A stretch of 52,665 nucleotides of DNA from Acidobacteriota bacterium (GTDB lineage: Bacteria > Acidobacteriota > Aminicenantia > UBA2199): positions 1 to 52,665 of the forward strand of contig JALOLA010000008.1 of the NCBI GenBank assembly GCA_025456205.1. The letters run 5' to 3'. Position 1 is the first letter of the stretch. Each line of letters begins with the position of its first letter. Shown piece by piece: positions 27,806-36,386 of the stretch. Under the pieces are notes generated by a model. It worked only from the letters and a program-made list of their open reading frames with translations, made no database searches and had not been told where the DNA came from. Both the position numbers and the translations under genes were made by a program.

Positions 27806-28907
27806 ACCTGGAGATGAAGCGCTTGAAGTTCAGCAGGGAGATCGAGACCAGGGTGACGGCAATGGCCCCCAGCGCCAGCAGGTCCTTCCAGAAATAAGCG
27901 ATGCCGTTGCCCTTGAGGAAGATCTCGCGGATGATCTGCACCAGGTAGCGCATGGGATTGATGGCGGCAAGGAAGCTCAGCGGTTGGGGGATGTTGCTCA
28001 CGGGGGTGAAAAAGCCCGACATCAGCAGGAAGAGGATCAGCGAGAACCAGGCGAAGAACATGGACTGCTGGGTGCTGGCCGACAGGACGGAGATGAGCAG
28101 GGCGTAGGAGAGGATGGCCGCCAGGTAGACCAGGGCGGCCAGCAGCAGGTGGAACAGGCTGCCGCGAAAGGGGATGCCGAACCATAGCACCACGACCACG
28201 AGGCCGATGGCCATGTCGACCAGCCCGATCAGGGCCGCCGGCAGCGCCTTGCCCAGGTAGATCTCCAGGGAGTTGAGCGGCGACATGAGCAGGGTGTCCA
28301 GCGTCTGCTGCTCCTTCTCCCGGACCATCGAGGCCGAGGTGATGAACATGGTGATGATGGTCAGCAGGAAGGCGACGATCCCCGGCCCCATGGTGTTGAT
28401 GCTGCGCAGCTGCGGGTTGAAGCGGAACACGGGCCGGCCGGCCACGGGGAGCCCGCGGCCCGATTTTTCCATGTCGGCGAGGATGGTGTCCCTGATGATG
28501 CCGTTGAAATAGCCGGCGGCGATCATGGCGGTGTTGGAATCGATGCCGTCCATGAGCACCTGCACCTCGGGATACTTGAGTACGTTGCGCTTGCGGTCCA
28601 GGGCGTCGCGGAAGACCAGCACGGCTTTCACCTCGCCCTTTTTCAGGTAGTGAGCGTAATCCTCGCTGCGCTCGCTCTCGCGGCGCACGGAAAACAGCGG
28701 CGAGCGGCGCACGCGCTCGATGACCCGGGCCGCCGTCTGGCCCCGCGAGAGGTTGACGATGCCCACCGGCACATTGCGGATATCGCTGGAAACGACGTAG
28801 CCCAGGATGACGATCTGGATGATCGGGCTGACGAACAGCAGGAACAGGAGCTCCTTCTGGCGGACGATCTCGATCAGCTCCTTCCTGACCAGGTGGCGCA
28901 GTTTCAT
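27804..28907 (-). CDS. ABC-2 type efflux permease (YbhR-like)
   Basis: This 367-residue permease is one of two membrane subunits of the exporter. A first membrane helix (FLLFVSPIIQIVILGYVV) is followed by a large outside domain. Five further helices come in the C-terminal half, including GIVAFLLTIITMFITSASMV with REKEQQTLDTLLMSPL, the conserved ABC-2 motif, and GFFTPVSNIPQPL. It overlaps the preceding permease by 4 nt. The order and types of genes match E. coli ybhFSR. Confidence 0.9.
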   Translation of the reverse strand: MKLRHLVRKELIEIVRQKELLFLLFVSPIIQIVILGYVVSSDIRNVPVGIVNLSRGQTAARVIERVRRSPLFSVRRESERSEDYAHYLKKGEVKAVLVFRDALDRKRNVLKYPEVQVLMDGIDSNTAMIAAGYFNGIIRDTILADMEKSGRGLPVAGRPVFRFNPQLRSINTMGPGIVAFLLTIITMFITSASMVREKEQQTLDTLLMSPLNSLEIYLGKALPAALIGLVDMAIGLVVVVLWFGIPFRGSLFHLLLAALVYLAAILSYALLISVLSASTQQSMFFAWFSLILFLLMSGFFTPVSNIPQPLSFLAAINPMRYLVQIIREIFLKGNGIAYFWKDLLALGAIAVTLVSISLLNFKRFISR

Positions 28908-30025
28908 TGCACCGCCTTCCTCTGCCTGGCGAATTTCCGCGTGGCCGCTGCCAGCAGCAGCAGGCTGAGCGCCAGCAGCATGCCGCCCTCGAAAAGGAAA
29001 TGGCGCAGTTCCGCCCCTTTCAGCACCACGCCGCGGATGATGCGCAGGAAATAGGTGGCCGGGATGACGTAGGACAGCGCCCTGAGGGCCCAGCCCAGGG
29101 AATCCAGGGGAAAGATGAACCCCGAGAGCAGGAACGATGGCAGCATGGTGATGAGCATGGTGGCCAGCATGGCCGTGCGCTGGGTGGGCGCCGTGGTCGA
29201 AATGAGGATGCCCAGGGCCAGGCCGGCGACGATGTAGAGCAGGGCGAACAGCAGCAGCACCAGCAGGCTGCCGCGGATCGGGATGCCGAACCAGAAACGG
29301 GCGAAGAGCAGGATGAAGGCGCCGTCAAGCAGGGAGACGATGATATAGGGGATGGTCTTGCCGACGATGATCTCCCCCGACTTCAGCGGCGAGATGAAGA
29401 GCAGGGCGATCGATCCCGTTTCCCGCTCGCGGGCGATGCTCAGCGAGGTGAGCATGGCCGAGATCATCAGCAGGATGACGGCGACCAGGCCGGGGATGAA
29501 GAAGAACTGGCTGCGCGCCTCGGGGTTGAAGTAGACCTTGGTCCCGAGGCGGAGCAGCCGGCCGCCGCCCATGAGCGCGGCGTTGAGGTCGAGCAGGATG
29601 CGCTCGCTGTACTGGTAGGCCAGGTTGGCCACGTTGACGTCGCTGCCGTCGATGACCAGTCCGATCTCGGCGGGCCGGCCTGCGGCATGCCGCTGCGCCA
29701 GGTCCGCCGGGACGATGATGACCTCCCGGACCTCGCCGCGGCGCAGCAGGTCCTCGGCCGCCGCCAGCGAGAGGCGGTTGCCGGCGCCGTCGCGGCTGCG
29801 TACGGCGAAAACGGGGTTGGCGGCGAAGGCGCGGACCAGCTGCCGCGACAGCCGGCTCTGCGAAAGGTCGACGACCGCCGCTGCCACCCGGTTCAGGTCG
29901 TAGGAGATCGAGTAGCCCAGGATGAAGATCATGACCAGGGGAATGATGAAGACCAGGGTCAGGCTGCGCGGGTCGCGCAGGATATGGAAGAACTCCTTGG
30001 TGATGATCGCCTTAATCCTGCCCAT
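28904..30025 (-). CDS. ABC-2 type efflux permease (YbhS-like)
   Basis: A 373-residue permease that is a paralogue of the next gene. It has an N-terminal helix (LVFIIPLVMIFILGYSI), an outside domain with LVIDGSDVNVANLAYQYSE, and helices that include FFIPGLVAVILLMISAMLT, followed by RERETGSIALLFISPL and GFIFPLDSLGWALRAL. These are the standard ABC-2/YhhJ-type elements. It overlaps the ATPase gene by 14 nt and the next permease by 4 nt. Together the pair would form the heterodimeric channel. Confidence 0.9.
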   Translation of the reverse strand: MGRIKAIITKEFFHILRDPRSLTLVFIIPLVMIFILGYSISYDLNRVAAAVVDLSQSRLSRQLVRAFAANPVFAVRSRDGAGNRLSLAAAEDLLRRGEVREVIIVPADLAQRHAAGRPAEIGLVIDGSDVNVANLAYQYSERILLDLNAALMGGGRLLRLGTKVYFNPEARSQFFFIPGLVAVILLMISAMLTSLSIARERETGSIALLFISPLKSGEIIVGKTIPYIIVSLLDGAFILLFARFWFGIPIRGSLLVLLLFALLYIVAGLALGILISTTAPTQRTAMLATMLITMLPSFLLSGFIFPLDSLGWALRALSYVIPATYFLRIIRGVVLKGAELRHFLFEGGMLLALSLLLLAAATRKFARQRKAVQ

Positions 30026-30752
30026 GTTCCTCGATGGCGTCCTTGAAGAGCTCTTCGATGCTCGCTTTCCGTCGCTGGCGCAGCAGCTCGTCGGGCGCGC
30101 CGGCGGCGACCAGCTCGCCGTTGTGGATGATGAGGATGCGGTCGCAGTACTCGGCCTCGTCCAGGTTGTGGGTGGAGACCAGCAGGGTCTTGCCCAGCTT
30201 CTTCAGGCCGTAGATATCGTTCCAGAAGACCCGGCGCGCCTCGGGATCGACCCCCGAGGTCGGCTCGTCGAGCAGGACGATCCCGGGATCGGGCATGAGG
30301 CAGACGAACATGGCCACCTTCTGGCGCAGGCCGGGGGGGATGTCCTGGACCTTCTGCCTGAGGACGGCCGCCGGCACCAGCTCCTCCATGCGCGCCTGGT
30401 GCCGGGCGCGTTCGCGCGGTGAAAGGCCCGAGATGCCGCCGAAGAACTCGATGTTCTCCCGCGCCGTCAGCAGGGGGTAGAGCGAGAACTTCTGCGACAT
30501 GTAGCCCAGCTTGCGCTTCACCTGCACGAGCTGGGTGCGGTTGTCCAGGCCGTCGACCCGTACCGTGCCCGACGTGATCTTCAGCAGCCCGGTGATCATC
30601 TTGATGGTCGTCGTCTTGCCGGCGCCGTTGGGCCCGAGAAAGCCGACGATCTCGCCGCGGGCCACATCGAAGGAGACGCCGCGTACGGCCTGGAAAACGC
30701 CGAAATCCTTGCGCAGGTCGCGCACCGCGATGGCCGGCGCCGGGTGGCTCAT
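30012..30752 (-). CDS. ABC transporter ATP-binding protein (second half of a YbhF-like pair)
   Basis: A 246-residue nucleotide-binding protein: Walker A GPNGAGKTT, Q-loop MSQKFSL, Walker B IVLLDEPTSGVDP, and H-loop STHNLDEAEYCD. The signature position reads IPPGLRQKVA rather than LSGGQ, so the canonical serine is missing; this half may be the degenerate partner in the composite ATP site. It overlaps its neighbours by 4 and 14 nt. In E. coli YbhF this domain is fused to the other ATPase. Confidence 0.9.
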   Translation of the reverse strand: MSHPAPAIAVRDLRKDFGVFQAVRGVSFDVARGEIVGFLGPNGAGKTTTIKMITGLLKITSGTVRVDGLDNRTQLVQVKRKLGYMSQKFSLYPLLTARENIEFFGGISGLSPRERARHQARMEELVPAAVLRQKVQDIPPGLRQKVAMFVCLMPDPGIVLLDEPTSGVDPEARRVFWNDIYGLKKLGKTLLVSTHNLDEAEYCDRILIIHNGELVAAGAPDELLRQRRKASIEELFKDAIEEHGQD

Positions 30753-31639
30753 GCCTGCCTCTCGTAGTAGATGTACATGTCCTCCAGCGTCGGCTGCTCC
30801 TCGACCATTTCCAGGTGCGGGATGCGCTCCCCGGGGTCGCCGGCGCCCGTCTGCAGGCAGCGGATGTAGCGGCCGCGCGGGTGGGCGCGACCGGCCAGGT
30901 CGGGATCGGCGGCGACCTGGCGCATGACCTCGAAGATATTGCCGGCGGGCAGGATGCGGAAGAGCCGGGCCGGGAAGGATGCGCGCAGGCCGGCCAGCGA
31001 GTCTTGCCGCATCACGCGCCCGTTCCTGATGAAAACGATGTGGTCACCCTTCTCCGCTTCGTCGAGATAGGGGGTGGACATGACGATCGTCCGCCCCTCC
31101 TTTTTCAGGTCCTCGATGATGGCGAAGAACTCGATGCGCGACAGGGGGTCGACGCCGGTGGTGGGCTCGTCGAGGATGATCAGCCGCGGCGAGGAAAGCA
31201 GGATGGACGAGAGGGCCAGCTTCTGCTTCATGCCGCCGGAGAGGGCGCCGGCGCGCCGGCGGCGGAAGGGCGCCATTCCCGTGCGCTGCAGCAGGCGCTC
31301 CTTCAGCTCGCGGCGCCGCGGGGCCGGGACCTGTTGCACGGCGGCGAAGAAATCCATGTTCTCCTCGACGCTCAGGTCGCTGTACAGGGAGAACCTCTCG
31401 GGCATGTAGCCGCAGACGGCGGTGACGCGGGAATAGTCGCCGTTGATGTCCGTCCCGTCCAGCAGGATGGCGCCCGCGTCCTTCTTGGCCAGCCCGACCA
31501 GCATCTTGAAGAGCGTCGACTTGCCGGCGCCGTCGGCCCCGGCCAGGATGGTGATGGCCCCGCCCGGAATGTCCAGGGTAACGTCATCCACGGCGCGGAT
31601 GGCCCCGAACTGCTTGGAAATGTGCTCCAGGCGGACCAT
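30749..31639 (-). CDS. ABC transporter ATP-binding protein (first half of a YbhF-like pair)
   Basis: A 296-residue nucleotide-binding protein: Walker A GADGAGKST, signature ALSGGMKQKLA (canonical), Walker B LIILDEPTTGVDP and H-loop-region STPYLDEAEKGD, where Pro-Tyr replaces the usual His. A C-terminal extension of about 70 residues after the core probably contacts the permease. GGGGAGGG precedes the ATG at 31639. The non-canonical H-loop here and the non-canonical signature in the next gene complement each other, as expected for an asymmetric heterodimer. Confidence 0.9.
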   Translation of the reverse strand: MVRLEHISKQFGAIRAVDDVTLDIPGGAITILAGADGAGKSTLFKMLVGLAKKDAGAILLDGTDINGDYSRVTAVCGYMPERFSLYSDLSVEENMDFFAAVQQVPAPRRRELKERLLQRTGMAPFRRRRAGALSGGMKQKLALSSILLSSPRLIILDEPTTGVDPLSRIEFFAIIEDLKKEGRTIVMSTPYLDEAEKGDHIVFIRNGRVMRQDSLAGLRASFPARLFRILPAGNIFEVMRQVAADPDLAGRAHPRGRYIRCLQTGAGDPGERIPHLEMVEEQPTLEDMYIYYERQA

Positions 31640-31648
31640 GGCCCTCCC

Positions 31649-32530
31649 CTACCTGGAGAACACGACGGTGACCGGCTGGCCGACCTTGAAGACGTCCAGG
31701 TCGCGGTCGATCCGGACCTTCACCTGGTAGAGCAGCGCCTGGCGCTCCTTCTCGGCGACGATGTACTTCGGCGAGAATTCGGCCTTTCTGCCGAAAGCGG
31801 CGATGCGCCCGGCAAAGGAGCGCCCGTCCATGCCGTCGACGAAGATGGCGGCCTGCTGGCCGATCTTCAGCGCCGCGATCTCCCTCTCCTCGATGAAGAC
31901 GTCGACGAACAGGCTGGAGAGATCGAGGATGTCGGCCAGGGGCGCCCCGGGCAGGACGGTCTCGCCCGGGCCGATGAAGGTCTCCAGCACCACTCCGGAT
32001 ACCGGGGAGTCCAGCAGCAGGTCGGCCTCGTTCAGCTCCAGCGCCCGGCGCTGGTTGGCGATGCGCTCCAGCTGGATGCGCAGCGCCGCCAGCGACCGCT
32101 CCAGCTCCAGCAGCGCGGTCTGTGCTTCCCGCAGCTGCAGCCGCGACCGCTCCAGCTGGTCGCCCGAGACGGAGCGGTTCTCCTTCAGGCGCTCGAAGCG
32201 CTGCACCTGTTTCTGCCAGTACGCCTGGTTGGCGGCGAGCAGCGGCCGCTTCTCCCGGGCCCGGGCCTCGTTGTTGGCGATCTCCATTTCTCCCAGGGCC
32301 AGCGCCTCCAGTGCGTTGCGCAGCTTGTCGCGCTCGAGCTCAACCAGGCGCTGTCCTTTTTTGACCGCCTGGCCTTCCTCGGCCAGCAGCCGCTCCAGCG
32401 TCCCCGCCGTCAGCGCCTTGATGGTGGCGATCTCGCCGTCGACCACGCCCGGGGCGCGGATCTCCCGCTTGTTCCCGGCGCAGGCGAACAAGCCCACGAT
32501 CATGAAAATGAGCGCTGCCGTCTTTATCAT
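31649..32530 (-). CDS. HlyD-family membrane-fusion lipoprotein (YbhG-like)
   Basis: The 293-residue periplasmic adaptor links the ABC exporter to TolC. The N-terminus has a lipobox (GLFAC, Cys about residue 17). It is followed by a lipoyl-like half (APGVVDGEIATIKALTAGTL, AVKKGQRLVELE), a long alpha-hairpin at about residues 65-170 (ENRSVSGDQLERSRLQLREAQ), the second half DSPVSGVVLETFIGPGETV, and a beta-barrel. Three ATGs occur in a row. The third (32530) is chosen because AGGAGG is 7 nt upstream; the first (32536) overlaps the tolC stop and is possible. Confidence 0.88.
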   Translation of the reverse strand: MIKTAALIFMIVGLFACAGNKREIRAPGVVDGEIATIKALTAGTLERLLAEEGQAVKKGQRLVELERDKLRNALEALALGEMEIANNEARAREKRPLLAANQAYWQKQVQRFERLKENRSVSGDQLERSRLQLREAQTALLELERSLAALRIQLERIANQRRALELNEADLLLDSPVSGVVLETFIGPGETVLPGAPLADILDLSSLFVDVFIEEREIAALKIGQQAAIFVDGMDGRSFAGRIAAFGRKAEFSPKYIVAEKERQALLYQVKVRIDRDLDVFKVGQPVTVVFSR

Positions 32531-32532
32531 CA

Positions 32533-33837
32533 TCATTCCTCCTCGCATTTCCCGGCCAGGGTGTCCATGTTGACCTTGAGCAGCTCCAGCTGTGCCAGCA
32601 GCTCGCCGCGGGTGGACAGGAAGCGCTCCTGGCCGGCCATGGCCGCCAACAGGTCGGCATGGTCGATCTGGCTCTCTTCGTACAGCCTTTCCTTCAGGCG
32701 CACTTCCTCCCCGGCCATGGCCACCAGGCCGTCCAGCAGACCCAGCTTCGTCTCGATCGCCTGCCGCTGCCGGTCCAGCTGGCGCAGGCTCTTTTCGCTC
32801 TCGCGGATGAAGTCGGCGCGCTGGTTCTCCAGCTTGCGCCCGGCGATGACGGCCAGCTCCAGGTCGCGGCTGCGCCGGTTCCAGTTGAAGACCGGCAGCG
32901 CTACGCTGACGCCGCCCTGGACATGGAAGGTCCAGTCGTTCACGAAAAAATTCTGCCCCGGCCGGCCGTAGTGCACCTCGGCGAAGGCGCTGACCTGCGG
33001 GAGATAGGCCGCGGCCACCGATCGCCTCTGTATGTCCGCCTGGCGGGCGCCCTCGTCGAGCGCGAGCAGCAGCGGGTGCCGGGCCAGGAAGTGCTCCCAG
33101 GCCGCCGCGTATGGCTGTGCCGGCGCCGGCGGCGGGGGCTCGATCTCCTGCGGCTCGAGGCCGGTGAGGCTTTTGAACTGGACGGCCTCCGCGGCGACCA
33201 GCTGCTCGACGTCCTGCAGGCTGAGCCTGACCTCGTCGGCCTTGGTCCGCGCCTCCAGCAGGTCCGTGCGCCTCGCCAGTTCCTCGGCGTACATGTCCTC
33301 CAGCTTTCCCAGGTGCTGCTCGAGCCCGGCCAGGAAAAAGCTCAGCGCGTCGCGCTTGCGGCAGAACAGCAGGTGTGAATAATAGGAAGCCTTGACCCGG
33401 CCGGCGAGCTCGATCATCTGCAGCCGCGTCAGGGCCTTTGCCGCCGCCTGCCGCGCCGCCTCCAGCTTCACGGCGTTGCCCAGCAGGCCGCCGCTGTACA
33501 ACGGCTGCAGCAGCGACAGCTTCAGGTCGACGGTGTCGCTGGGCGCCGAAAGGATGACCGTTCCCGGCGGGATGGCCGCGCCGACAGTGAAGGGAAAGTC
33601 GGACATCCTGACCTGCACCTTGTCCGAACCGTAGCGGTAGCCGCCGCTGAAATGGACGGAGAAGTATTGCTGGCGCAGCGCCGTCTCCATGGCGATGGCG
33701 GCGCTTTTCTCCTCGAGCTTCCGGCTGTCCAGGCCGCGGTGGATCTCCCAGGAGCGGACGACGGCTTCCGACAAGGTCACCTCGGCCGGCAGCGCCGCCG
33801 CCGCGGCCAGGAGAAAGAGGCAGAGCGTTTTGTTCAT
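32533..33837 (-). CDS. TolC-family outer-membrane efflux protein
   Basis: A 434-residue outer-membrane channel subunit with a signal peptide (CLFLLAAAAALPAEV). The two TolC-type repeats are each a pair of long helices plus strands. Landmarks are TLSEAVVRSWEIHRGLD, LKLSLLQPLYSGGLLGNAV, RADFIRESEKSLRQLDRQRQ and AVIAGRKLENQ. Strand segments such as FSVHFSGGYRYGSDKV and GGVSVALPVFNWNRR belong to the barrel. The first 4 nt overlap the tetR stop. Having a dedicated TolC in the operon is a difference from E. coli ybhGFSR. Confidence 0.9.
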   Translation of the reverse strand: MNKTLCLFLLAAAAALPAEVTLSEAVVRSWEIHRGLDSRKLEEKSAAIAMETALRQQYFSVHFSGGYRYGSDKVQVRMSDFPFTVGAAIPPGTVILSAPSDTVDLKLSLLQPLYSGGLLGNAVKLEAARQAAAKALTRLQMIELAGRVKASYYSHLLFCRKRDALSFFLAGLEQHLGKLEDMYAEELARRTDLLEARTKADEVRLSLQDVEQLVAAEAVQFKSLTGLEPQEIEPPPPAPAQPYAAAWEHFLARHPLLLALDEGARQADIQRRSVAAAYLPQVSAFAEVHYGRPGQNFFVNDWTFHVQGGVSVALPVFNWNRRSRDLELAVIAGRKLENQRADFIRESEKSLRQLDRQRQAIETKLGLLDGLVAMAGEEVRLKERLYEESQIDHADLLAAMAGQERFLSTRGELLAQLELLKVNMDTLAGKCEEE

Positions 33838-34451
33838 TTCAGCATCCCCTTCTTGAGTAGGCGGACGACGCTGCGGATGCGAGCGCGATAGAACGCCTCG
33901 CCATCTTCGCTGCGCAGTCCGGAAATGGCTTCGACCATCGGCCGGCCGACGAAAGAGAAGATCGACAGGGAGATCACGTTCAGCATGAAATGCAGGGGGT
34001 CTTCCTCGGCGATCAACCCCTGGTCGTGCCAGGAGCGGACCATGCCCAGGAACCGCTGCGGGTTGAACTCGCTGTTTTCGCGGAATATCCCCGCCATCGT
34101 CCGCGAAAAGTTTTCCGGGTCGCGGATCAGGTCGAAGACCAGGATGCGCGGCAGGTCGGGGTTGCGGGCCAGGAAGCGGATGTAGATCCCGGGGAACCGT
34201 TCCATGAACCTTTCCGGGGTCAGCCTGGCGTGGACAACGCCACCCAGCTCGGCGAAGATCTCGCCCAGCGCCCCGGCCAGCACGGCGCGATACAGCTTCT
34301 CCTTGCTGGAAAAATAGTAGAAGAGCATGGCCTTGTTGCAGCCGGCAGCGCGGGCGATGGCCTCCACGCGCGCGCCGGAGAAGCCGCGGGCGGCAAACTC
34401 GCGGCGGCCGGCCGCCAGGATGGCCTCTTTGCTGGAAGCGGTTTTCGCCAT
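33834..34451 (-). CDS. TetR-family repressor (CecR-like) of the efflux operon
   Basis: A 205-residue regulator. The N-terminal helix-turn-helix is clear (KEAILAAGRREFAARGFSGARVEAIARAAGCNKAMLFYYFSSKEKLY). Its C-terminal ligand domain includes a stretch similar to CecR-type regulators (FMLNVISLSIFSF near residue 155). The ATG at 34451 is preferred over an in-frame TTG at 34463, which lies within the operator. I see no Shine-Dalgarno. It heads the seven-gene operon, and a 25-bp palindrome overlaps its transcription start, so it probably represses itself and the pump until a toxic ligand binds. Confidence 0.92.
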   Translation of the reverse strand: MAKTASSKEAILAAGRREFAARGFSGARVEAIARAAGCNKAMLFYYFSSKEKLYRAVLAGALGEIFAELGGVVHARLTPERFMERFPGIYIRFLARNPDLPRILVFDLIRDPENFSRTMAGIFRENSEFNPQRFLGMVRSWHDQGLIAEEDPLHFMLNVISLSIFSFVGRPMVEAISGLRSEDGEAFYRARIRSVVRLLKKGMLK

Positions 34452-34461
34452 CAATTCAACC

Positions 34462-34486
34462 AACCGTTTGGTTTAACCATACGGTT
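34462..34486. promoter_or_regulatory. TetR-type operator palindrome
   Basis: A 25-bp inverted repeat: AACCGTTTGGTT, a central T, AACCATACGGTT. Eleven of twelve base pairs match. It starts right after the -10 box of the tetR operon promoter and covers the predicted transcription start, the normal place for an autorepressor site. Confidence 0.85.
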
Positions 34487-34515
34487 AATATAACATCGTT
34501 TTTTTTCCTTGTCAA
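34487..34515 (-). promoter_or_regulatory. Promoter of the tetR-efflux operon
   Basis: On the minus strand a perfect TTGACA (34515-34510), exactly 17 bp, and TATATT (34492-34487). The operator abuts the -10 box. Confidence 0.85.
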
Positions 34516-34529
34516 CCAGCCTGACTATT

Positions 34530-34560
34530 TTGCGGCATTATTACCGCAGTTTGCTATAAT
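34530..34560 (+). promoter_or_regulatory. Promoter of the barrel gene at 34570
   Basis: A perfect TATAAT at 34555-34560 with a weak TTGCGG 19 bp upstream. The ATG starts 9 nt after the -10 box, leaving at most about 3 nt of leader and no Shine-Dalgarno. It is divergent from the tetR promoter, about 40 bp away from the operator. Confidence 0.6.
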
Positions 34561-34569
34561 AGGGCCCGC

Positions 34570-35325
34570 ATGAAAAAAAACGGGATCGGACTGCTGCTCC
34601 TGCTGGCCAGCGTGGCGCTCGCCGCCTCCGACTGGGAATGGCAGCTGACCGCGGGCCCCTGGACGCTGGCGCCCTTGACCTCGCCGGCCGAGCGCCAGGC
34701 GCAGCGCATCGTCAGCTCGGAAGCCAACCGCCTGCTGGCCCCCCTCCTCTCCGAGTTCGCCATCATCGCCATCGACCCGGCCATCGCCATGCGCTCGCAG
34801 GGGTATTTTTTCAGCGCCGGGTTATGGCGCCGCCTGGCCGCCGGCAGGTTCGCCGTGGGGCTGTCCGCCGCGATCATCGATTTTTCACTGCCGTTCACCC
34901 TGCTGGACGAAAGGGATATCTATTATCAGGGGATCCCCGTCGCCCATGTCGCGACCCGGGGCGCAGGGCGGCTGGACCTGCGCACGTTCATGCTCGAGGC
35001 CCGTGGGCGCTGGCGGCTGCTGCTCGCGGGGCGTTTTGCCGCCCATGCCGCGGCGGGGTTGACCCTGCTGCGCCTCAACGGCGGCCTGAGCCTGCCCCTG
35101 GTCGCCAGCGTGCAGTCCATCTTCGGCTCCGCCGAGCTGCGCGCGACCGAAGACAGGTCACTGGCCGAGCTCAGGCAGGACAACGCGGACATTCCCGCCT
35201 GGAGCCTGGCGCCTTCCCTGGGGGTCTCCCTGCGCTACCGGCTGGGCAGAAAGGCCCGGCTCGTCATCGAAGCCGGCCTCTCGCAGGGGACGTTCCTGGC
35301 CGCCGGCTTTTCGCTGGGCGGCTGA
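34570..35325 (+). CDS. Secreted outer-membrane barrel-like protein, divergent from tetR
   Basis: A 251-residue protein I do not recognise. It has a signal peptide (GIGLLLLLASVALAA) and many short amphipathic strands (FAVGLSAAIIDFSLPF, LDLRTFMLEARGRWRLLLAGRFAAHA in part, PSLGVSLRYRLGRKARLVIEAG). The end is a Gly/aromatic strand (GTFLAAGFSLGG). This is a plausible 10- to 12-stranded outer-membrane barrel. Its promoter faces the TetR operator, so it could belong to the same regulon, although the palindrome lies well upstream of its -10 box. Confidence 0.7.
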   Translation: MKKNGIGLLLLLASVALAASDWEWQLTAGPWTLAPLTSPAERQAQRIVSSEANRLLAPLLSEFAIIAIDPAIAMRSQGYFFSAGLWRRLAAGRFAVGLSAAIIDFSLPFTLLDERDIYYQGIPVAHVATRGAGRLDLRTFMLEARGRWRLLLAGRFAAHAAAGLTLLRLNGGLSLPLVASVQSIFGSAELRATEDRSLAELRQDNADIPAWSLAPSLGVSLRYRLGRKARLVIEAGLSQGTFLAAGFSLGG

Positions 35326-35381
35326 GCCGCCATTTGCCGCAGGGGGCGCGCAGGCGCGTGCATGGCAGGCCTGCGGCTCAG
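35322..35381. terminator. Inverted repeat spanning two convergent stop codons
   Basis: CTGAGCCGC (35322-35330) and GCGGCTCAG (35373-35381) are perfect inverted copies, each containing the stop codon of one of the two facing genes. A nested pair, GCCGCAG/CTGCGGC (35336-35342, 35371-35377), competes with it. No T-run. Probably a shared 3' hairpin. Confidence 0.45.
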
Positions 35382-36298
35382 AACTTGATGCCTAGAAGGA
35401 AGGAGAGGGCCGTGGCCTTGATCGAGGCGCCGGGTTCCGGCTCCTTGATGAGATTGGACAGGCCGAGGCGGTATCTCGCTTCCAGCAGCACGTTCAGGCC
35501 GCCGGACTTGAGCTCGATGCCGCCGCCGAACACCACGCCATAGAGCAGGCGGTTGATGTTCTCGGTGATGTCTTCCTCGGTCTCGGTGCCGTCCGCCGCG
35601 GTCAGCACCACCTTCTGGTTCAGGACATAGCCGATCTCGCCGCCGGCGAGGATATAGGGGGTCGTTCCCGGCATGAAGCGGACCTTGAGCAGGATGGGCG
35701 CGGTGACGGCCGCGCCGGAGATCGTGACCTTGGCCTTGCTTTCGGGGTCTTGGGCGTTCTTCAACACGGTTCCGCCCGGACTGTAGAGCAGATCCAGCTC
35801 GATGGCGATGCGGCCGCCGCTTTCAAACCCCAGGCCGCCCATGAATCCCATCAGGGAGCTCTTTTTCAGGGTGGCCGGCAGCTCTTCGGAAAAAGTCAGA
35901 TTGCCCATGGACAAGCCGCCCAGCAGCTTGACGCCGCCTGAGGCCATCTCCCTGGAGGCGCGGGGCGCGGGCGTGGTACGCCGGGACGCGGCCCTGGGCC
36001 GGGGAGCCTCCTCCTCGTCATCGCCGCCGAGCATCTCGACGACGCTGTTGTGGATGTAGCCGTTCACCTCTTTCCCCGAGGCGTTGCTGACCGTCACCTC
36101 GAACCAGGCGCCGTCACGACCGAGGGCCTCCAGCAGGGTGCCGGCGGTGACCTTGGCAATGACCGGGGACGTGGCGTCGGCTTCGGAGCGGACGTTGGCC
36201 GTCTGCACCTTTACCTTCAGGATCGTCTGTTCTCGTGCCGGCAGCCAGCCGCCGAGCACCAGGAGCAGCGACAGCATCACGATCGTTTTTCTTTTCAT
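35378..36298 (-). CDS. Secreted SH3b-domain plus outer-membrane barrel protein
   Basis: A 306-residue protein. After a signal peptide (residues 1-22) there is a bacterial SH3 domain at about residues 25-90 (VQTANVRSEADATSPVIAKV, then AWFEVTVSNASGKEVNGYIH). An Arg/Pro/acidic linker follows to about residue 125, and then a PorT-like barrel of about 180 residues (FMGGLGFESGGRIAIELDLLY, PILLKVRFMPGTTPYILAGGE, LNVLLEARYRLGLSNL). It ends in Phe (FLLGIKF), as outer-membrane barrels often do. The ATG at 36298 follows GGGAGG. An SH3b could tether the barrel to peptidoglycan. Confidence 0.8.
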   Translation of the reverse strand: MKRKTIVMLSLLLVLGGWLPAREQTILKVKVQTANVRSEADATSPVIAKVTAGTLLEALGRDGAWFEVTVSNASGKEVNGYIHNSVVEMLGGDDEEEAPRPRAASRRTTPAPRASREMASGGVKLLGGLSMGNLTFSEELPATLKKSSLMGFMGGLGFESGGRIAIELDLLYSPGGTVLKNAQDPESKAKVTISGAAVTAPILLKVRFMPGTTPYILAGGEIGYVLNQKVVLTAADGTETEEDITENINRLLYGVVFGGGIELKSGGLNVLLEARYRLGLSNLIKEPEPGASIKATALSFLLGIKF

Positions 36299-36386
36299 GT
36301 TTCCTCCCGCTTGCGCGTCGTATCCCGCCGGAGCGTAGAAATGGTTCCATCCCGGCCCCATGGGCGGGCCGGGAAGAATAAGGTCT

